Shown here piece after piece: positions 52,459-61,238 of a stretch of DNA of 64,000 nt. This stretch comes from Salinigranum salinum. Lineage in GTDB: Archaea; Halobacteriota; Halobacteria; Halobacteriales; Haloferacaceae. Location of the stretch: positions 992,001-1,056,000 of the forward strand of contig NZ_VTOJ01000001.1 of the NCBI RefSeq assembly GCF_009176545.1. The letters run 5' to 3'. Within the stretch, counting starts at the first letter, position 1, and each line of letters begins with the position of its first letter. Position numbers and translations under genes: made by a program. The notes beneath the pieces were generated by a model, which made no database searches, was not told the origin of the DNA, and worked only from the letters and a program-made list of their open reading frames with translations.

Positions 52459-53715
52459 ATGGAACGATACGATCGGCTGTACGAACTGTACACCAACCAC
52501 GATACGGAGACCTTGCGGGCGCTCCAGAACCTCGCCGACCTGTTCCCGCTGGTGGAGTCGTCTGTCGCCCTCGACCGCTGGAAAGAGATCAACGAGGAAC
52601 TCGCGGCGGGCAAACGAGAGATCCAGCACGCCTTCGTCGATGGCGGAGCGGTGCTCGCCGATCTCGCGACCCGGGCACGACAGGAACAGGCGTTCGCCGG
52701 CCTCGACCTGTACAACAAGTACGGTCGCGCGGTGAACGTGTTCGTCCTCGACGTCGACGAGACGTTGCGCTCGACGGGGAGCACCGACAACGAGATCCCG
52801 AACGACACGCTCAACCTGCTTACCAAGTTCCACGACGAGGGGATCCCCATCGTCATCTGTACGGGACAGACCCTCGAGAACGTCAAGGGGTTCGCGATCC
52901 AGGGGCTGGGCAGTGAGATCGTCCACTCGGGAAACTTCGGCATCGTCTACGAGACCGGGACCGGGGTCTTCGCCCCGGGTCACGGGGCTCGGACGAAGCA
53001 ACTGCTCTACGAGGACCTCGACGACGAGATCAGGGCTGTCTTCGACGACGTCCGGACGCGGGTGCTCTCGGCGGCACCGGAGAAGCTCCGCACGGGCTGT
53101 CACCTCCAGGGAAACGAGTTCAACATCACGATGAAGCCCAACTTCGACACGGGGTCCGACGCAGCCGTCGAGATCATCGACGAGGCGCTGGTCTACGAGA
53201 TCGAACTTCTGGCCGATGCCGTCTCCTCGCTCGACCGGATCGACGAACGCCACGGGGCGTCCGTCTCGGCGTGGACGCGCGCGTACTACGCCGAGCAGGA
53301 CCCCGAGATCCACGCGGTGCTCGAAGAGGAGGGGGCACTCCCGGACGTCCCCGTCGACGACGTTCCCGAGAACCTGGCGAACGTGCTCGAACGGATCGAC
53401 ATCGGCTACTACGAGGGTGACGCCGCCGAAGTCGGCAGTCTCGAACTGACGAAGGTGGTCGGGGTCGAGGCGGCGTTCGACGTGCTCGACATCGAGAACC
53501 CCTTCGCGGTCGTCATGGGCGACTCCAAGAGCGACCTCCGCGTCATGCGTTGGGTCCAGGAGCACGACGCCGGGATCGGCGCCGCTCCGGAGCACGCCTC
53601 GCAGGCAGTCCTCGACCACGTCGAGTCGACCGACGACCTCGTCTTCGACGAGGGGCGCGCTGGCGACGTCCTCCGGACGGTGTACGCGCTGAATCGGTTC
53701 GCCGAAGAGAGGTAG
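52459..53715 (+). CDS. HAD-superfamily phosphatase-like protein with helical N-terminal extension
   Basis: The protein has 418 residues. An N-terminal helical region (1-90) is followed by a HAD core with motif I Asp98-x-Asp100-x-Thr102 (FVLDVDETLRS), motif II CTGQTLENV and motif III VVMGDSKSDLRVM. The cap insertion suggests the HAD-IIB group with trehalose-phosphate and mannosyl-3-phosphoglycerate phosphatases. It precedes treT by 149 bp on the same strand, so removal of phosphate from a compatible-solute precursor is a reasonable inference. Why the N-terminal helices are present is unclear. Confidence 0.85.
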   Translation: MERYDRLYELYTNHDTETLRALQNLADLFPLVESSVALDRWKEINEELAAGKREIQHAFVDGGAVLADLATRARQEQAFAGLDLYNKYGRAVNVFVLDVDETLRSTGSTDNEIPNDTLNLLTKFHDEGIPIVICTGQTLENVKGFAIQGLGSEIVHSGNFGIVYETGTGVFAPGHGARTKQLLYEDLDDEIRAVFDDVRTRVLSAAPEKLRTGCHLQGNEFNITMKPNFDTGSDAAVEIIDEALVYEIELLADAVSSLDRIDERHGASVSAWTRAYYAEQDPEIHAVLEEEGALPDVPVDDVPENLANVLERIDIGYYEGDAAEVGSLELTKVVGVEAAFDVLDIENPFAVVMGDSKSDLRVMRWVQEHDAGIGAAPEHASQAVLDHVESTDDLVFDEGRAGDVLRTVYALNRFAEER

Positions 53716-53864
53716 GCGAGCGACGGACCGCACCCGGCGGGTCAGCGGCCGGTGTCATCGCCACCGCCGTAGGGGGCGAGGGTGCCGAGGTCGGCACCAC
53801 GGACGGCGTACGCCACCCAAACCGTCATGTACCGTGGTCGAGAAGTTTTCTCAGTGACCTGACA

Positions 53865-55115
53865 ATGCACCACGCACACACCGACGCACAGAGCCTCTCG
53901 GCGTACGAAGCGCATCTCACTGCCGACCAGCGTCGAGCGATCGAAGAGACGGCGGCGGATCTCACGGGCCTCCACGTGGCACACGTCAACACGACCGCGG
54001 GCGGTGGCGGCGTCGCCGAGATGCTCCATGGAGTGGTCCCGATCGCCAACGATCTGGGCGTAGACACCGACTGGCTGGTCATGGAGGCACCCGACGAGTT
54101 CTTCGACGTGACGAAGGCGATCCACAACGGTCTCCAGGGCGGCGACCGCGAGTTCACGACGGAGATGCGTGAGCTGTACCGCTCGGTTACCCGCCGGAAC
54201 GCCGACGCTCTCGACGGGGCGTACGACGTTCTCGTCCTGCACGACCCACAGACGCTGGGAATGATCCCGACGATCACCGAGCGGTTCCCGGAGACGGCGC
54301 TGGTCTGGCGCTGTCACATCGACCTTACGGACGCCACACCGGCGTACCTCGACTTCGCGCAGTCGTACGTGGAGCCGGTCGACACCGCGGTGTTCACGCT
54401 CCCGGCGTACGGGGAGGCGATCTCGGGCGTCGAGAAGGTGATAATCCACCCCGCGATCGACCCGTTGACCGAGAAGAACCGTCCACTGGACGAACTCTCG
54501 GGAGAGGCGGCCGAGGCTGCGGCGCTCGAGAACTACCCGTTCGATCCGTCCCGACCGCTGCTGGTGCAGATCTCGCGGTTCGACCCCTGGAAGGATCCGC
54601 AGGGCGTGATCGAGACCTACCGGACGGTGACTGCGTCGGTCCCCGACGCACAGCTCGCGCTCGTCGGCGCGATGCCGGAAGACGATCCCGAGGGGATCGA
54701 GGTGTTCCGCGAACTGGAGGCGATCGCCGAGGACGACGGCGACGTCCACCTCCTGACGAACCTGCCCGACGCCGGAATCAACGCCGTGCAGCGACACGCC
54801 GACGTCGTGCTCCAGAAGTCGTTGCGCGAGGGGTTCGCGCTGACCGTCTCGGAAGCACTCTGGAAGGGGACGCCGGTCGTCGGAGCGAACGTAGGCGGCA
54901 TCCCGCTCCAGATCGACGACGGGGAGAACGGCTTCCTGATCGACCCACGGAACATCGAGCAGACGGCCGACCGCGTCACCCGGTTGCTCGAGGACGATCA
55001 GCTGCGACGGCGGCTCGGCGAGCGCGGACGCGAGACCGTGCGCGAAGCGTTCCTGACGCCGCGTCTCGTCGGCGACTTCCTGACGTTGCTCGCCGACGTC
55101 ACCCCCACCAACTGA
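53865..55115 (+). CDS. treT: Trehalose glycosyltransferring synthase TreT (GT4)
   Basis: A GT-B glycosyltransferase of 416 residues. TreT-like markers are HVNTTAGGGGVAEML, LHDPQTLGMIP, WRCHIDLT and, in the donor domain, QISRFDPWKDPQGVIETY and LREGFALTVSEALWKGTPVVG. TreT links glucose from NDP-glucose to glucose to make trehalose, an osmolyte. The start at 53865 is the first Met with coding character; the frame is open upstream inside the HAD gene. The HAD gene before it suggests a shared osmolyte operon. Confidence 0.88.
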   Translation: MHHAHTDAQSLSAYEAHLTADQRRAIEETAADLTGLHVAHVNTTAGGGGVAEMLHGVVPIANDLGVDTDWLVMEAPDEFFDVTKAIHNGLQGGDREFTTEMRELYRSVTRRNADALDGAYDVLVLHDPQTLGMIPTITERFPETALVWRCHIDLTDATPAYLDFAQSYVEPVDTAVFTLPAYGEAISGVEKVIIHPAIDPLTEKNRPLDELSGEAAEAAALENYPFDPSRPLLVQISRFDPWKDPQGVIETYRTVTASVPDAQLALVGAMPEDDPEGIEVFRELEAIAEDDGDVHLLTNLPDAGINAVQRHADVVLQKSLREGFALTVSEALWKGTPVVGANVGGIPLQIDDGENGFLIDPRNIEQTADRVTRLLEDDQLRRRLGERGRETVREAFLTPRLVGDFLTLLADVTPTN

Positions 55116-55136
55116 CAGGGGGCGCCGACGGCCAGT

Positions 55137-55763
55137 TCACTCCTCGCCCATCCGGACCATCTTGATGAGCGAGTACACCGGGACGCCCTCGATCTCGCTC
55201 TGCCCGAGTTTGTCCGTCAGCACGACGCAGGCCCGTGGGGTGCCGCCGCTCTCGCGGAGTCGCTCGATGGTCTCGGTCATCGTCTGTCCGGTGTCGATGT
55301 TGTCGTCGACGATGTAGCAGTCGCGGTCCCGGATCGTCGCGAAGTTCTGGGAGAACGATCCCGTTTCGACCTCACGCTCGTCCTCGTTCCACTGGTACTT
55401 GCTGGGCATGTAGACGCTGAGGTCGGTGTCGAGCTCCTGGCTGATCACCGTCGCCAGCGGCGCGCCGGATTTGCCGATCCCGACCGTGAGGTCGACGTCC
55501 TCCCCCTCGTGGGCGAGCAGATCCGCCATGATCGCGCCGAGGAGACTCAGTCGGTGACCGTCGCGGCCGATCGCGCTCCAGTCGACGTGGACGTCGCTCG
55601 GACTGGCCGTGGCCGGTTCCGGGGTGGCCCCCGGATCGCTCTGGTTGACGAGCCAGCTCGCCGTCTCCCGCGAGACGTTCAGTTCGTCGGCGATCTCCCC
55701 CTGTGAGAGCCCGTGTCGCGTGAGTTCACCCGCCCGTTCGATGAGTTTGTCGATCGATTTCAT
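55137..55763 (-). CDS. gfcR: Transcription regulator GfcR (PyrE-like, glucose/fructose catabolism)
   Basis: The protein has 208 residues. An N-terminal HTH (about 17-40, GLSQGEIADELNVSRETASWLV) is fused to a phosphoribosyltransferase-type domain with PRPP loop CYIVDDNIDTGQTM (149-162). In Haloferax volcanii GfcR activates glucose and fructose catabolic genes, including pyruvate kinase. The start at 55763 is supported by TATA-like GATAGTTATC at 55790-55799. It is convergent with treT. A pyruvate kinase gene lies 2.6 kb away and a GAPDH pseudogene in between, matching that regulatory context. Confidence 0.92.
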   Translation of the reverse strand: MKSIDKLIERAGELTRHGLSQGEIADELNVSRETASWLVNQSDPGATPEPATASPSDVHVDWSAIGRDGHRLSLLGAIMADLLAHEGEDVDLTVGIGKSGAPLATVISQELDTDLSVYMPSKYQWNEDEREVETGSFSQNFATIRDRDCYIVDDNIDTGQTMTETIERLRESGGTPRACVVLTDKLGQSEIEGVPVYSLIKMVRMGEE

Positions 55764-55799
55764 TCGGCATCCGATTGCACACCCCCGGGGATAACTATC

Positions 55800-56560
55800 G
55801 TTTATGAATGCTGAGGGGTAGCTGCTGCAAATAATCGGCCGCGTCACGCGTCGCTGCTCTACCGTGAGTCGAGGACCCGGTCCGGATCGTCGTCGGGCAA
55901 GACGTCGTCGATCCCCTCGACGAGTGAACTGTCGACGTCGGCGTCGCGGTCGTCGCGGACCGCCGCGAATTTCGATCCCGATCTGGCTGTCGGACAGCCC
56001 CGCACCGCCGACGTCCGCTGGCTCCTCCTCGATGCGGTCGAAGCTCCTCGTGGAACCGAGCGCGACGAGGTGGTCACTCCGTGCCACGGTCTCGTGACGA
56101 AACGTCACGAATCTCTGGACTCACTCGGTCCCGTCACGCTTCCGGGTCTCTCCCCGTGAGGCGGCCGGTCCGACTGTCAGGGGACGCCAGAATTTTCAGT
56201 ATCATTGTTGTAAATACTCTTCGTGCAGACCTCAACGATCATACGGGTGATAGGTATACGATTACAATCGTAGGTCCGTAACGCGACGGTACCGTAGCAA
56301 CTACGTACTAACTGCCGGATGACACGTTTCCGTACACGTGTGAACCGGCCCGTCTTCGCCGCGGTGTCCATGCATTCTATACAATTTCAAGTTGTCATGA
56401 CAAAATATACTCATACGTGTATAAGTAACGATGCCGTATCCTTCATGATCTATCGTCAGAAAATTTATTCCGTCTCGACGTCCCCGCCGCAACCTCCCAT
56501 TTGATACCAGCCGCTCGGCATCGTCGTCGCCCGTTCGTCGCGCCTCTCCTGGATCAGTTC
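55800..56560. other. Degenerate and AT-rich intergenic region
   Basis: Apart from the broken frame at 55859-56110, no gene is visible. The stretch 56190-56510 is strongly AT-rich and holds a perfect 12-bp palindrome TTGTCATGACAA (56392-56403) and ACGATT/AATCGT arms (56258-56271). It may be an old promoter region. Confidence 0.45.
55859..56110 (-). pseudogene. Frameshifted gene fragment of unknown family
   Basis: Two minus-strand frames look coding in succession: SDHLVALGSTRSFDRIEEEP...SDSQIGIE in one, then AAVRDDRDADVDSSLVEGIDDVLPDDDPDRVLDSR with a stop in the next. Each half is acidic and haloarchaeal in style, and they join at about 55970 by an indel. The family is not recognised. It lies in the same decayed stretch as the GAPDH relic. 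Confidence 0.4.
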
Positions 56561-56572
56561 GTTGTCCTGTTC

Positions 56573-57050
56573 TCACTGGCTGTCGATCAACGACCGCGAT
56601 CCGGTGTCGGATGTGGTCGTCAGCGGGTCCGCCTCGATGCCGAACTCGTCGTCGAGCACTGTCGCTATCGACGCGATGGAGTTCGTCGTCCGGGAGGTGT
56701 TCGAGACGATGTCCTCGCCGTCGTATTCGTGGTGGTCGACACCGTAGTCGAACTGTGGAACCGCCCGTCCCCCGTCGGGGACGCGGAGATTAACACCTCG
56801 TCGGCATCGGTCTCCGGATACTGGCTCGTGTCCTCGGGCGTCCGAAAGCTGCCCGGACAGTCGAAGCCCACGTCGACGTCCAGCTCGTCCCGTGAGAGCC
56901 GGGACGGCGACCGCTCGTCGCACACGGGAGACGTGTTCCCGCCGGGGATCGGACGGCCTGTGGCAACACCGGTCTGGACGCGCTCACGGCCGGCCGTGAC
57001 GTCTCGTCGTCCCCACGGATCCACTCTTACGAGCACGGCTCTCCCCACCG
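56573..57050 (-). pseudogene. gap: Type I glyceraldehyde-3-phosphate dehydrogenase pseudogene
   Basis: In one frame DELDVDVGFDCPGSFRTPED and DADEVLISASP follow the GAPDH middle region. After an indel near 56770 the next frame continues VPQFDYGVDHHEYDGEDIVS and VLDDEFGIEADPLTT. The active-site motif SNASCTTN reads SNTSRTTN (codon 56690-56692), so the catalytic Cys is Arg. The N-terminal NAD domain and the C-terminal third are missing. It is a dead fragment of a catabolic GAPDH. It begins immediately after the glpA-like stop. Confidence 0.72.
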
Positions 57051-57081
57051 GACTCCAGACGCTGCCTCGTTGTGACCTGGT

Positions 57082-58305
57082 TCACTCCGCGACGACGACG
57101 TCCTCGTCGGTCGGTCCCTGTCCGTCGAACTCGGCCACGAGTGCGTCCAGTTCATCGGGGTCGTCGACCGCCGGCATCCGTCGTTCGGCGGTCACGCAGT
57201 CGGTGTCGACGCCCAGGTCGTCGCAGACGAGGTCGGCCACCGCCTCGGCCATCTGTCGGTAGGTGGTCAGTTTGCCGCCGACGATGCTCGCCATATTGTC
57301 GATTCCGTCGTCGGCGTGGTCGAGCAGGAAGAACCCGCGCGAGATCCCCCGTCCGCCGCGCGCGTCCTCGTCGGGGGCGTACAGCGGCCGGACGCCCCAC
57401 CACGTCCGGACCGCCGATGCGTCCGCGATGGGTGGGAGCATCTCCGCACACTCGTCGATGCTCTTCTCGACTTCCCACTCCTCGGTCTCGTACTCGTCCG
57501 GGTCGCGGACGGGGACGCTCGTCGTCCCGACGACCGCCTCGTCCTCGTGTGGCACGACGATGTCCCCGTCGTCGGGGTCCCGGCAGCGGTTGAGCACCGG
57601 GCCGAGTTCGTCGTAGTCCATCGAGACCATCACGCCCCGTGTCGGCTTCATCTGGACGTCGAGGCCGGCCATCGCGGCGACCTTGCCCGCCCAGGCGCCC
57701 GTCGCGTTGACGAGGTAGTCGGCGTCGATCCGCTCGTCGACCGCCCCGCCGAGCCGCACGCCCGTCACCTGCCTGTCCTCGACGACGATGTCCTCGACGG
57801 GCGCGTGGGGGTGTACCGTCGCGCCTTGGTCGCGAGCGGCGGCGGCGTTCGCGGCGACGAGCCGCGACGGGTAGATGACCGCGTCCGGGACCTCCATCAC
57901 CCGCTCGGTCTCCGGTGCGAGCCCCGGGACCACCTCGCGTGCCTCGTCGGGGGCGAGCGTCTCGGTCGGAATCCCGATCTCCGCGCACGCGTCCCGTTTG
58001 GCCTCGAAGTAGTCCGGGTCGTCCTCGGCGAGCTGGACGAACAGACCGCCCGTGTCGCGGATGCAGGCGCCTGCGATGTCTCGGAGAATCTCGTTCTCCG
58101 CGAGACACTCCTCGGCGCCACGCTCGTCGGCCTCGGCGTAGCGGGCGCCACTGTGGAGCAACCCGTGAGACCGACCCGTGGTGCCGCTGGCCAGTCCGCC
58201 GCGTTCGACCAGGACCACGTCGACGCCACGCAGCGCGAGGTCACGAGCGATGCCAGCCCCGGTCGCACCGCCACCGGCGACGAGTACGTCTGTTTCGACG
58301 GACAT
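57082..58305 (-). CDS. glpA: Glycerol-3-phosphate dehydrogenase subunit GlpA-like, short form
   Basis: A FAD-dependent oxidoreductase of 407 residues. The dinucleotide fold is DVLVAGGGATGAGIARDLALRG, followed by ASGTTGRSHGLLHSGARYAE and VGGKLTTYRQMAEAVADLVC. GlpA oxidises glycerol-3-phosphate to dihydroxyacetone phosphate. Full-length GlpA is near 540-580 residues with a C-terminal [2Fe-2S] domain. Here the protein stops after DEDVVVAE, directly before the GAPDH relic, and glpB and glpC are not adjacent. It may be truncated or a stand-alone paralogue. The start has a good Shine-Dalgarno (GGAGGT just before ATG). Confidence 0.85.
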   Translation of the reverse strand: MSVETDVLVAGGGATGAGIARDLALRGVDVVLVERGGLASGTTGRSHGLLHSGARYAEADERGAEECLAENEILRDIAGACIRDTGGLFVQLAEDDPDYFEAKRDACAEIGIPTETLAPDEAREVVPGLAPETERVMEVPDAVIYPSRLVAANAAAARDQGATVHPHAPVEDIVVEDRQVTGVRLGGAVDERIDADYLVNATGAWAGKVAAMAGLDVQMKPTRGVMVSMDYDELGPVLNRCRDPDDGDIVVPHEDEAVVGTTSVPVRDPDEYETEEWEVEKSIDECAEMLPPIADASAVRTWWGVRPLYAPDEDARGGRGISRGFFLLDHADDGIDNMASIVGGKLTTYRQMAEAVADLVCDDLGVDTDCVTAERRMPAVDDPDELDALVAEFDGQGPTDEDVVVAE

Positions 58306-58385
58306 ACACCTCCGTTTGGACGGCTGACGTAATACTCTACTGGCGGGCGAGGGGCCGCTGCGTGAGCCGTCCGGTGTCGACTGTC

Positions 58386-60143
58386 TTACTCGCCGCCGTG
58401 TCTCCGCTCATGGGTCACGTCGTCGTAGACGATGCCGCGGTCGGCGTCGAGCGTCACGACGTCGCCGTCGACCGTCTCGTCCGACAGCTTCGCGCCAGCG
58501 ATCATCGGGATGCGGAGTTCGCGTGCGACCATCGTGGCGTACCCCGTCAGACCCTGGTGACTGTCGATGATCCCGGCGAGTTTCTCGACGTCCCCGGCGA
58601 ACTCCCCGTCGAACCCGGCCGGCACGCCGAGAATCGCCCCCTCTGGCACGCTCGACAGGTCGCCGTCTTCGGTCCAGTGGAACTCGCCCGAGACGAGCCC
58701 GCTCACGACCGACCGACCCGATCCGATCGTCTCCGAGGCGACGTGAATCTTGAGCACGTTGGAGGTGTTCGCGCCCTCGAGTTCGGTCATCATCCCCGAC
58801 AGCACGACGACCGTGTCACCGCTCTCGGCCACACCCGTATCCAGCGCCGACTGGACGGCGTTGTCGATCACTGCGTCGGCACCCTCGGTCGTGTAGGGTG
58901 CGAGCTCCGACACCGTCCCCCACGAGAGCGCCAGCCGACGGCGGACGTCGTCGTTCGGCGTCGAGGCGACGACCGGGATCGGGGGTCGGAACTTCGCGGC
59001 CTTCAGCGCCGTGTAGCCGGATTCGCTCGCCGCGACGACGGCCGTGGCGTCGATGTCTCGCGCGAGGTATCTGGCCGCGCGTGCCAGCGCGTCGGCCTCC
59101 GTCTCGTCGGCGTCCGGCACGCGCTGTTCGCGGTGCTCGTCGTACTCGGCCGAGCGCTCCACCTGGCGGACGATGCGGTCCATCGTCTCGACGACCCGCA
59201 CCGGGTGGTCGCCCATGGCCGTCTCCCCCGAGAGCATCACGGCGTCCGTCCCGTCGAGGACCGCGTTGGCCACGTCCGAGGCTTCCGCGCGCGTCGGCCG
59301 GCGGGCGGCGACCATCGAATCGAGCATCTCGGTCGCCGTGATGACCGGCACTCCCGCGTGGTGGCACTTGCGGATGATCCGTTTCTGGATCATCGGCACG
59401 TCCTCGAGGGGCATCTCGACGCCGAGATCGCCGCGGGCGACCATCACGCCGTAGGCGGCGTCGATGATGCTGTCGATGTGCTCGACCGCGACGTCGCGTT
59501 CGATCTTCGCGACGACCGGGATGTCGGCACCCAGTTCCGCCAGCGCCCGGCTGATCTCGTGGACGAACTCGCCGTCCCGGACGAAGCTCGCGGCGACGAG
59601 GTCGACGCCCTCCTCGGCGGCGACTTCGAGTTCGCGCCGGTCCTTCTCCGTGACCGTGGGCAGTCCGAGTTCGACGCCGGGGACGTTCACGCCCTTCCGC
59701 CCCCCGAGCGTCCCGCCGTTTTCGACCGTGGCCGTGACTACGCTTCCCTCGATCGATTCGACCGTCGTCTCGATGCGGCCGTCGTCGAGCAGGACCCTGT
59801 CGCCGTGTTCGACCGCAGCGATGCCGTGCGAGACGCCGATCTCCTCGGGGGTGGCCTCCACCCCCTCGACGAACCGGACCGTCGATCCGGGTTCGAGCAC
59901 GATGGGTTCGTCCAGCGGGGCCGTCCGCACTTCCGGCCCGGGCAGGTCGTGCATGACTGCGACGGCGTGATCGCTCGCCGCGTCCACCTCGCGGACCCTG
60001 TCGATCACGGTCCGACGGTGTTCGGGCGACCCGTGGCTCGCGTTCATCCGTGCGACCGACATCCCTGCATCCGCGAGTGCCTGCAGTTTCTCCGTCGAGT
60101 CGGACGCCGGGCCGACCGTGCAGACGATCTTGGCGTTTCTCAT
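58386..60143 (-). CDS. pyk: Pyruvate kinase with C-terminal PEP-utilizer-like domain
   Basis: The protein has 585 residues. The N-terminus RNAKIVCTVGPASDS and RMNASHG, the signature IPVVAKIERDV, the ARGDLGVE loop and TATEMLDSM are all intact, so catalysis of PEP + ADP to pyruvate + ATP is expected. After about residue 470 an extra domain resembles the mobile phosphohistidine domain (LTGYATMVARELRIPMI), but the phosphorylatable His is Tyr535. The start is ATG 60143; an in-frame codon four residues upstream is possible. A known target of GfcR in Haloferax, and gfcR is nearby. Confidence 0.95.
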   Translation of the reverse strand: MRNAKIVCTVGPASDSTEKLQALADAGMSVARMNASHGSPEHRRTVIDRVREVDAASDHAVAVMHDLPGPEVRTAPLDEPIVLEPGSTVRFVEGVEATPEEIGVSHGIAAVEHGDRVLLDDGRIETTVESIEGSVVTATVENGGTLGGRKGVNVPGVELGLPTVTEKDRRELEVAAEEGVDLVAASFVRDGEFVHEISRALAELGADIPVVAKIERDVAVEHIDSIIDAAYGVMVARGDLGVEMPLEDVPMIQKRIIRKCHHAGVPVITATEMLDSMVAARRPTRAEASDVANAVLDGTDAVMLSGETAMGDHPVRVVETMDRIVRQVERSAEYDEHREQRVPDADETEADALARAARYLARDIDATAVVAASESGYTALKAAKFRPPIPVVASTPNDDVRRRLALSWGTVSELAPYTTEGADAVIDNAVQSALDTGVAESGDTVVVLSGMMTELEGANTSNVLKIHVASETIGSGRSVVSGLVSGEFHWTEDGDLSSVPEGAILGVPAGFDGEFAGDVEKLAGIIDSHQGLTGYATMVARELRIPMIAGAKLSDETVDGDVVTLDADRGIVYDDVTHERRHGGE

Positions 60144-60369
60144 CTCACTCCACACCCCTGCCCGCTCCGTCGCTCCGGCACCGTTTGGTAGTCATACACT
60201 GACACGTTTCTCGAGGTCGGGCATAAACCGCCCGGCTGCTCGGTCCGCTCGGACGGCGAGACCCCGGGCAGGAGCCGCGACGCCCGAGGCACCGGCGCTG
60301 GCGACGGACGCCGAACGGCTTCCGCCGATCCGTCCGCGTCTGCGCGAGAACGGACGTCGCCGAGTGGCC

Positions 60370-60792
60370 CTAGAAGAGACTGTCCGTCGTCACCGCCCCG
60401 ACGACGCTGAAGAGGGCAGCGACGCTGATCGCCTGCGCCGTGACGGACAGGCGAGCACGGGGAGCGAGGTCGGCGAGGAACAGGTCGGGCGCAGTGATCG
60501 AGAACGCGAGGATCGTGACGGATCCGAACGCGACGATCAACACCGAGATGAACCGCACCGGAACGCCGAACACGGCCGCCTCTCGACGGGGGTCGCGGTC
60601 GTTGTCGGCGCCGTACAGTCCACCGTACCCGATCGTCGTGACGATCCCGACGAGGAACAGGCTGTGGAAGACGGTCATGTTGCGTGCCAGCAGCCACACC
60701 TCCTCGGTGACGACGAACGGCCCGGAGAGCAGGAACCCGCCGACGATCTGCTGGGCGGTGTCCGCGAGTTTGTGCTTCTGACGTTCTCTCAT
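60370..60792 (-). CDS. DUF2391-type small membrane protein
   Basis: The protein has 140 residues and four predicted helices: VGGFLLSGPFVVTEEVWLL, MTVFHSLFLVGIVTTIGYG, VRFISVLIVAFGSVTILAFS and AQAISVAALFSVVGAVTTD. The MRERQKHKLADTAQQI opening is cytoplasmic. It resembles the DUF2391 (TIGR02587-like) family from memory. The frame is open further upstream but that part is Arg/Ser-rich and unlike haloarchaeal protein, so ATG 60792 is used. Function unknown. Confidence 0.75.
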   Translation of the reverse strand: MRERQKHKLADTAQQIVGGFLLSGPFVVTEEVWLLARNMTVFHSLFLVGIVTTIGYGGLYGADNDRDPRREAAVFGVPVRFISVLIVAFGSVTILAFSITAPDLFLADLAPRARLSVTAQAISVAALFSVVGAVTTDSLF

Positions 60793-61238
60793 ACGTCGGT
60801 ACTGTCGACCCACGCCCATCCCTGTTCGGGTCGATCGCCCCGTGAGTCTCGCCGTCGACAGACGAGCCGATCTCCGGCCTCTTCGGCTGCCGGTCGTGCC
60901 GATAGAACAGCTTGAAGTAACTCGTCGATGCTCGTCGTCCGGTTCGTCGGTAGAACCCGCCAGAACGGCCGACAGATACGTCTGCACCTCTATCTCGACT
61001 CGAACCTCGTAACCGACGTAATACTCTAACTCTGTGTGGGACACTCGGAGAAGTAACTACAGTTGCCATGACGAGCGAGATACTCTTCTCGGTCTGGGCC
61101 GTTTTTGAACGTCACGTCGACCGTACGCACGAGTCCAACGATTTAGATTCGAGCCGTGCAACTCGTCGTGATCGACCGGCTGCCACGTATCAGTCCTCCC
61201 GTCCGGCGCGAGGAGCCCGACCCCGGTCGAACGACTGC
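60793..61238. other. Intergenic region, no gene seen
   Basis: This region of 446 bp between same-strand genes has no convincing frame. A TATA-like stretch lies around 61015-61030 (GTAATACTC on the plus strand), without an obvious target. Confidence 0.4.

Noticed and set aside
56501-57262. Plus-strand 253-codon frame across the GAPDH relic
   Set aside because: It is antisense to the GAPDH-like frames and to the glpA-like gene, Ser/Thr/Arg-rich and without family features.
60183-60199. GTTTGGTAGTCATAC upstream of pyk resembling the IclR operator
   Set aside because: Only one arm matches (GTTTGGT) and no second arm is present, so it is not called an operator. A GfcR site could be there, but I do not remember its consensus well enough.
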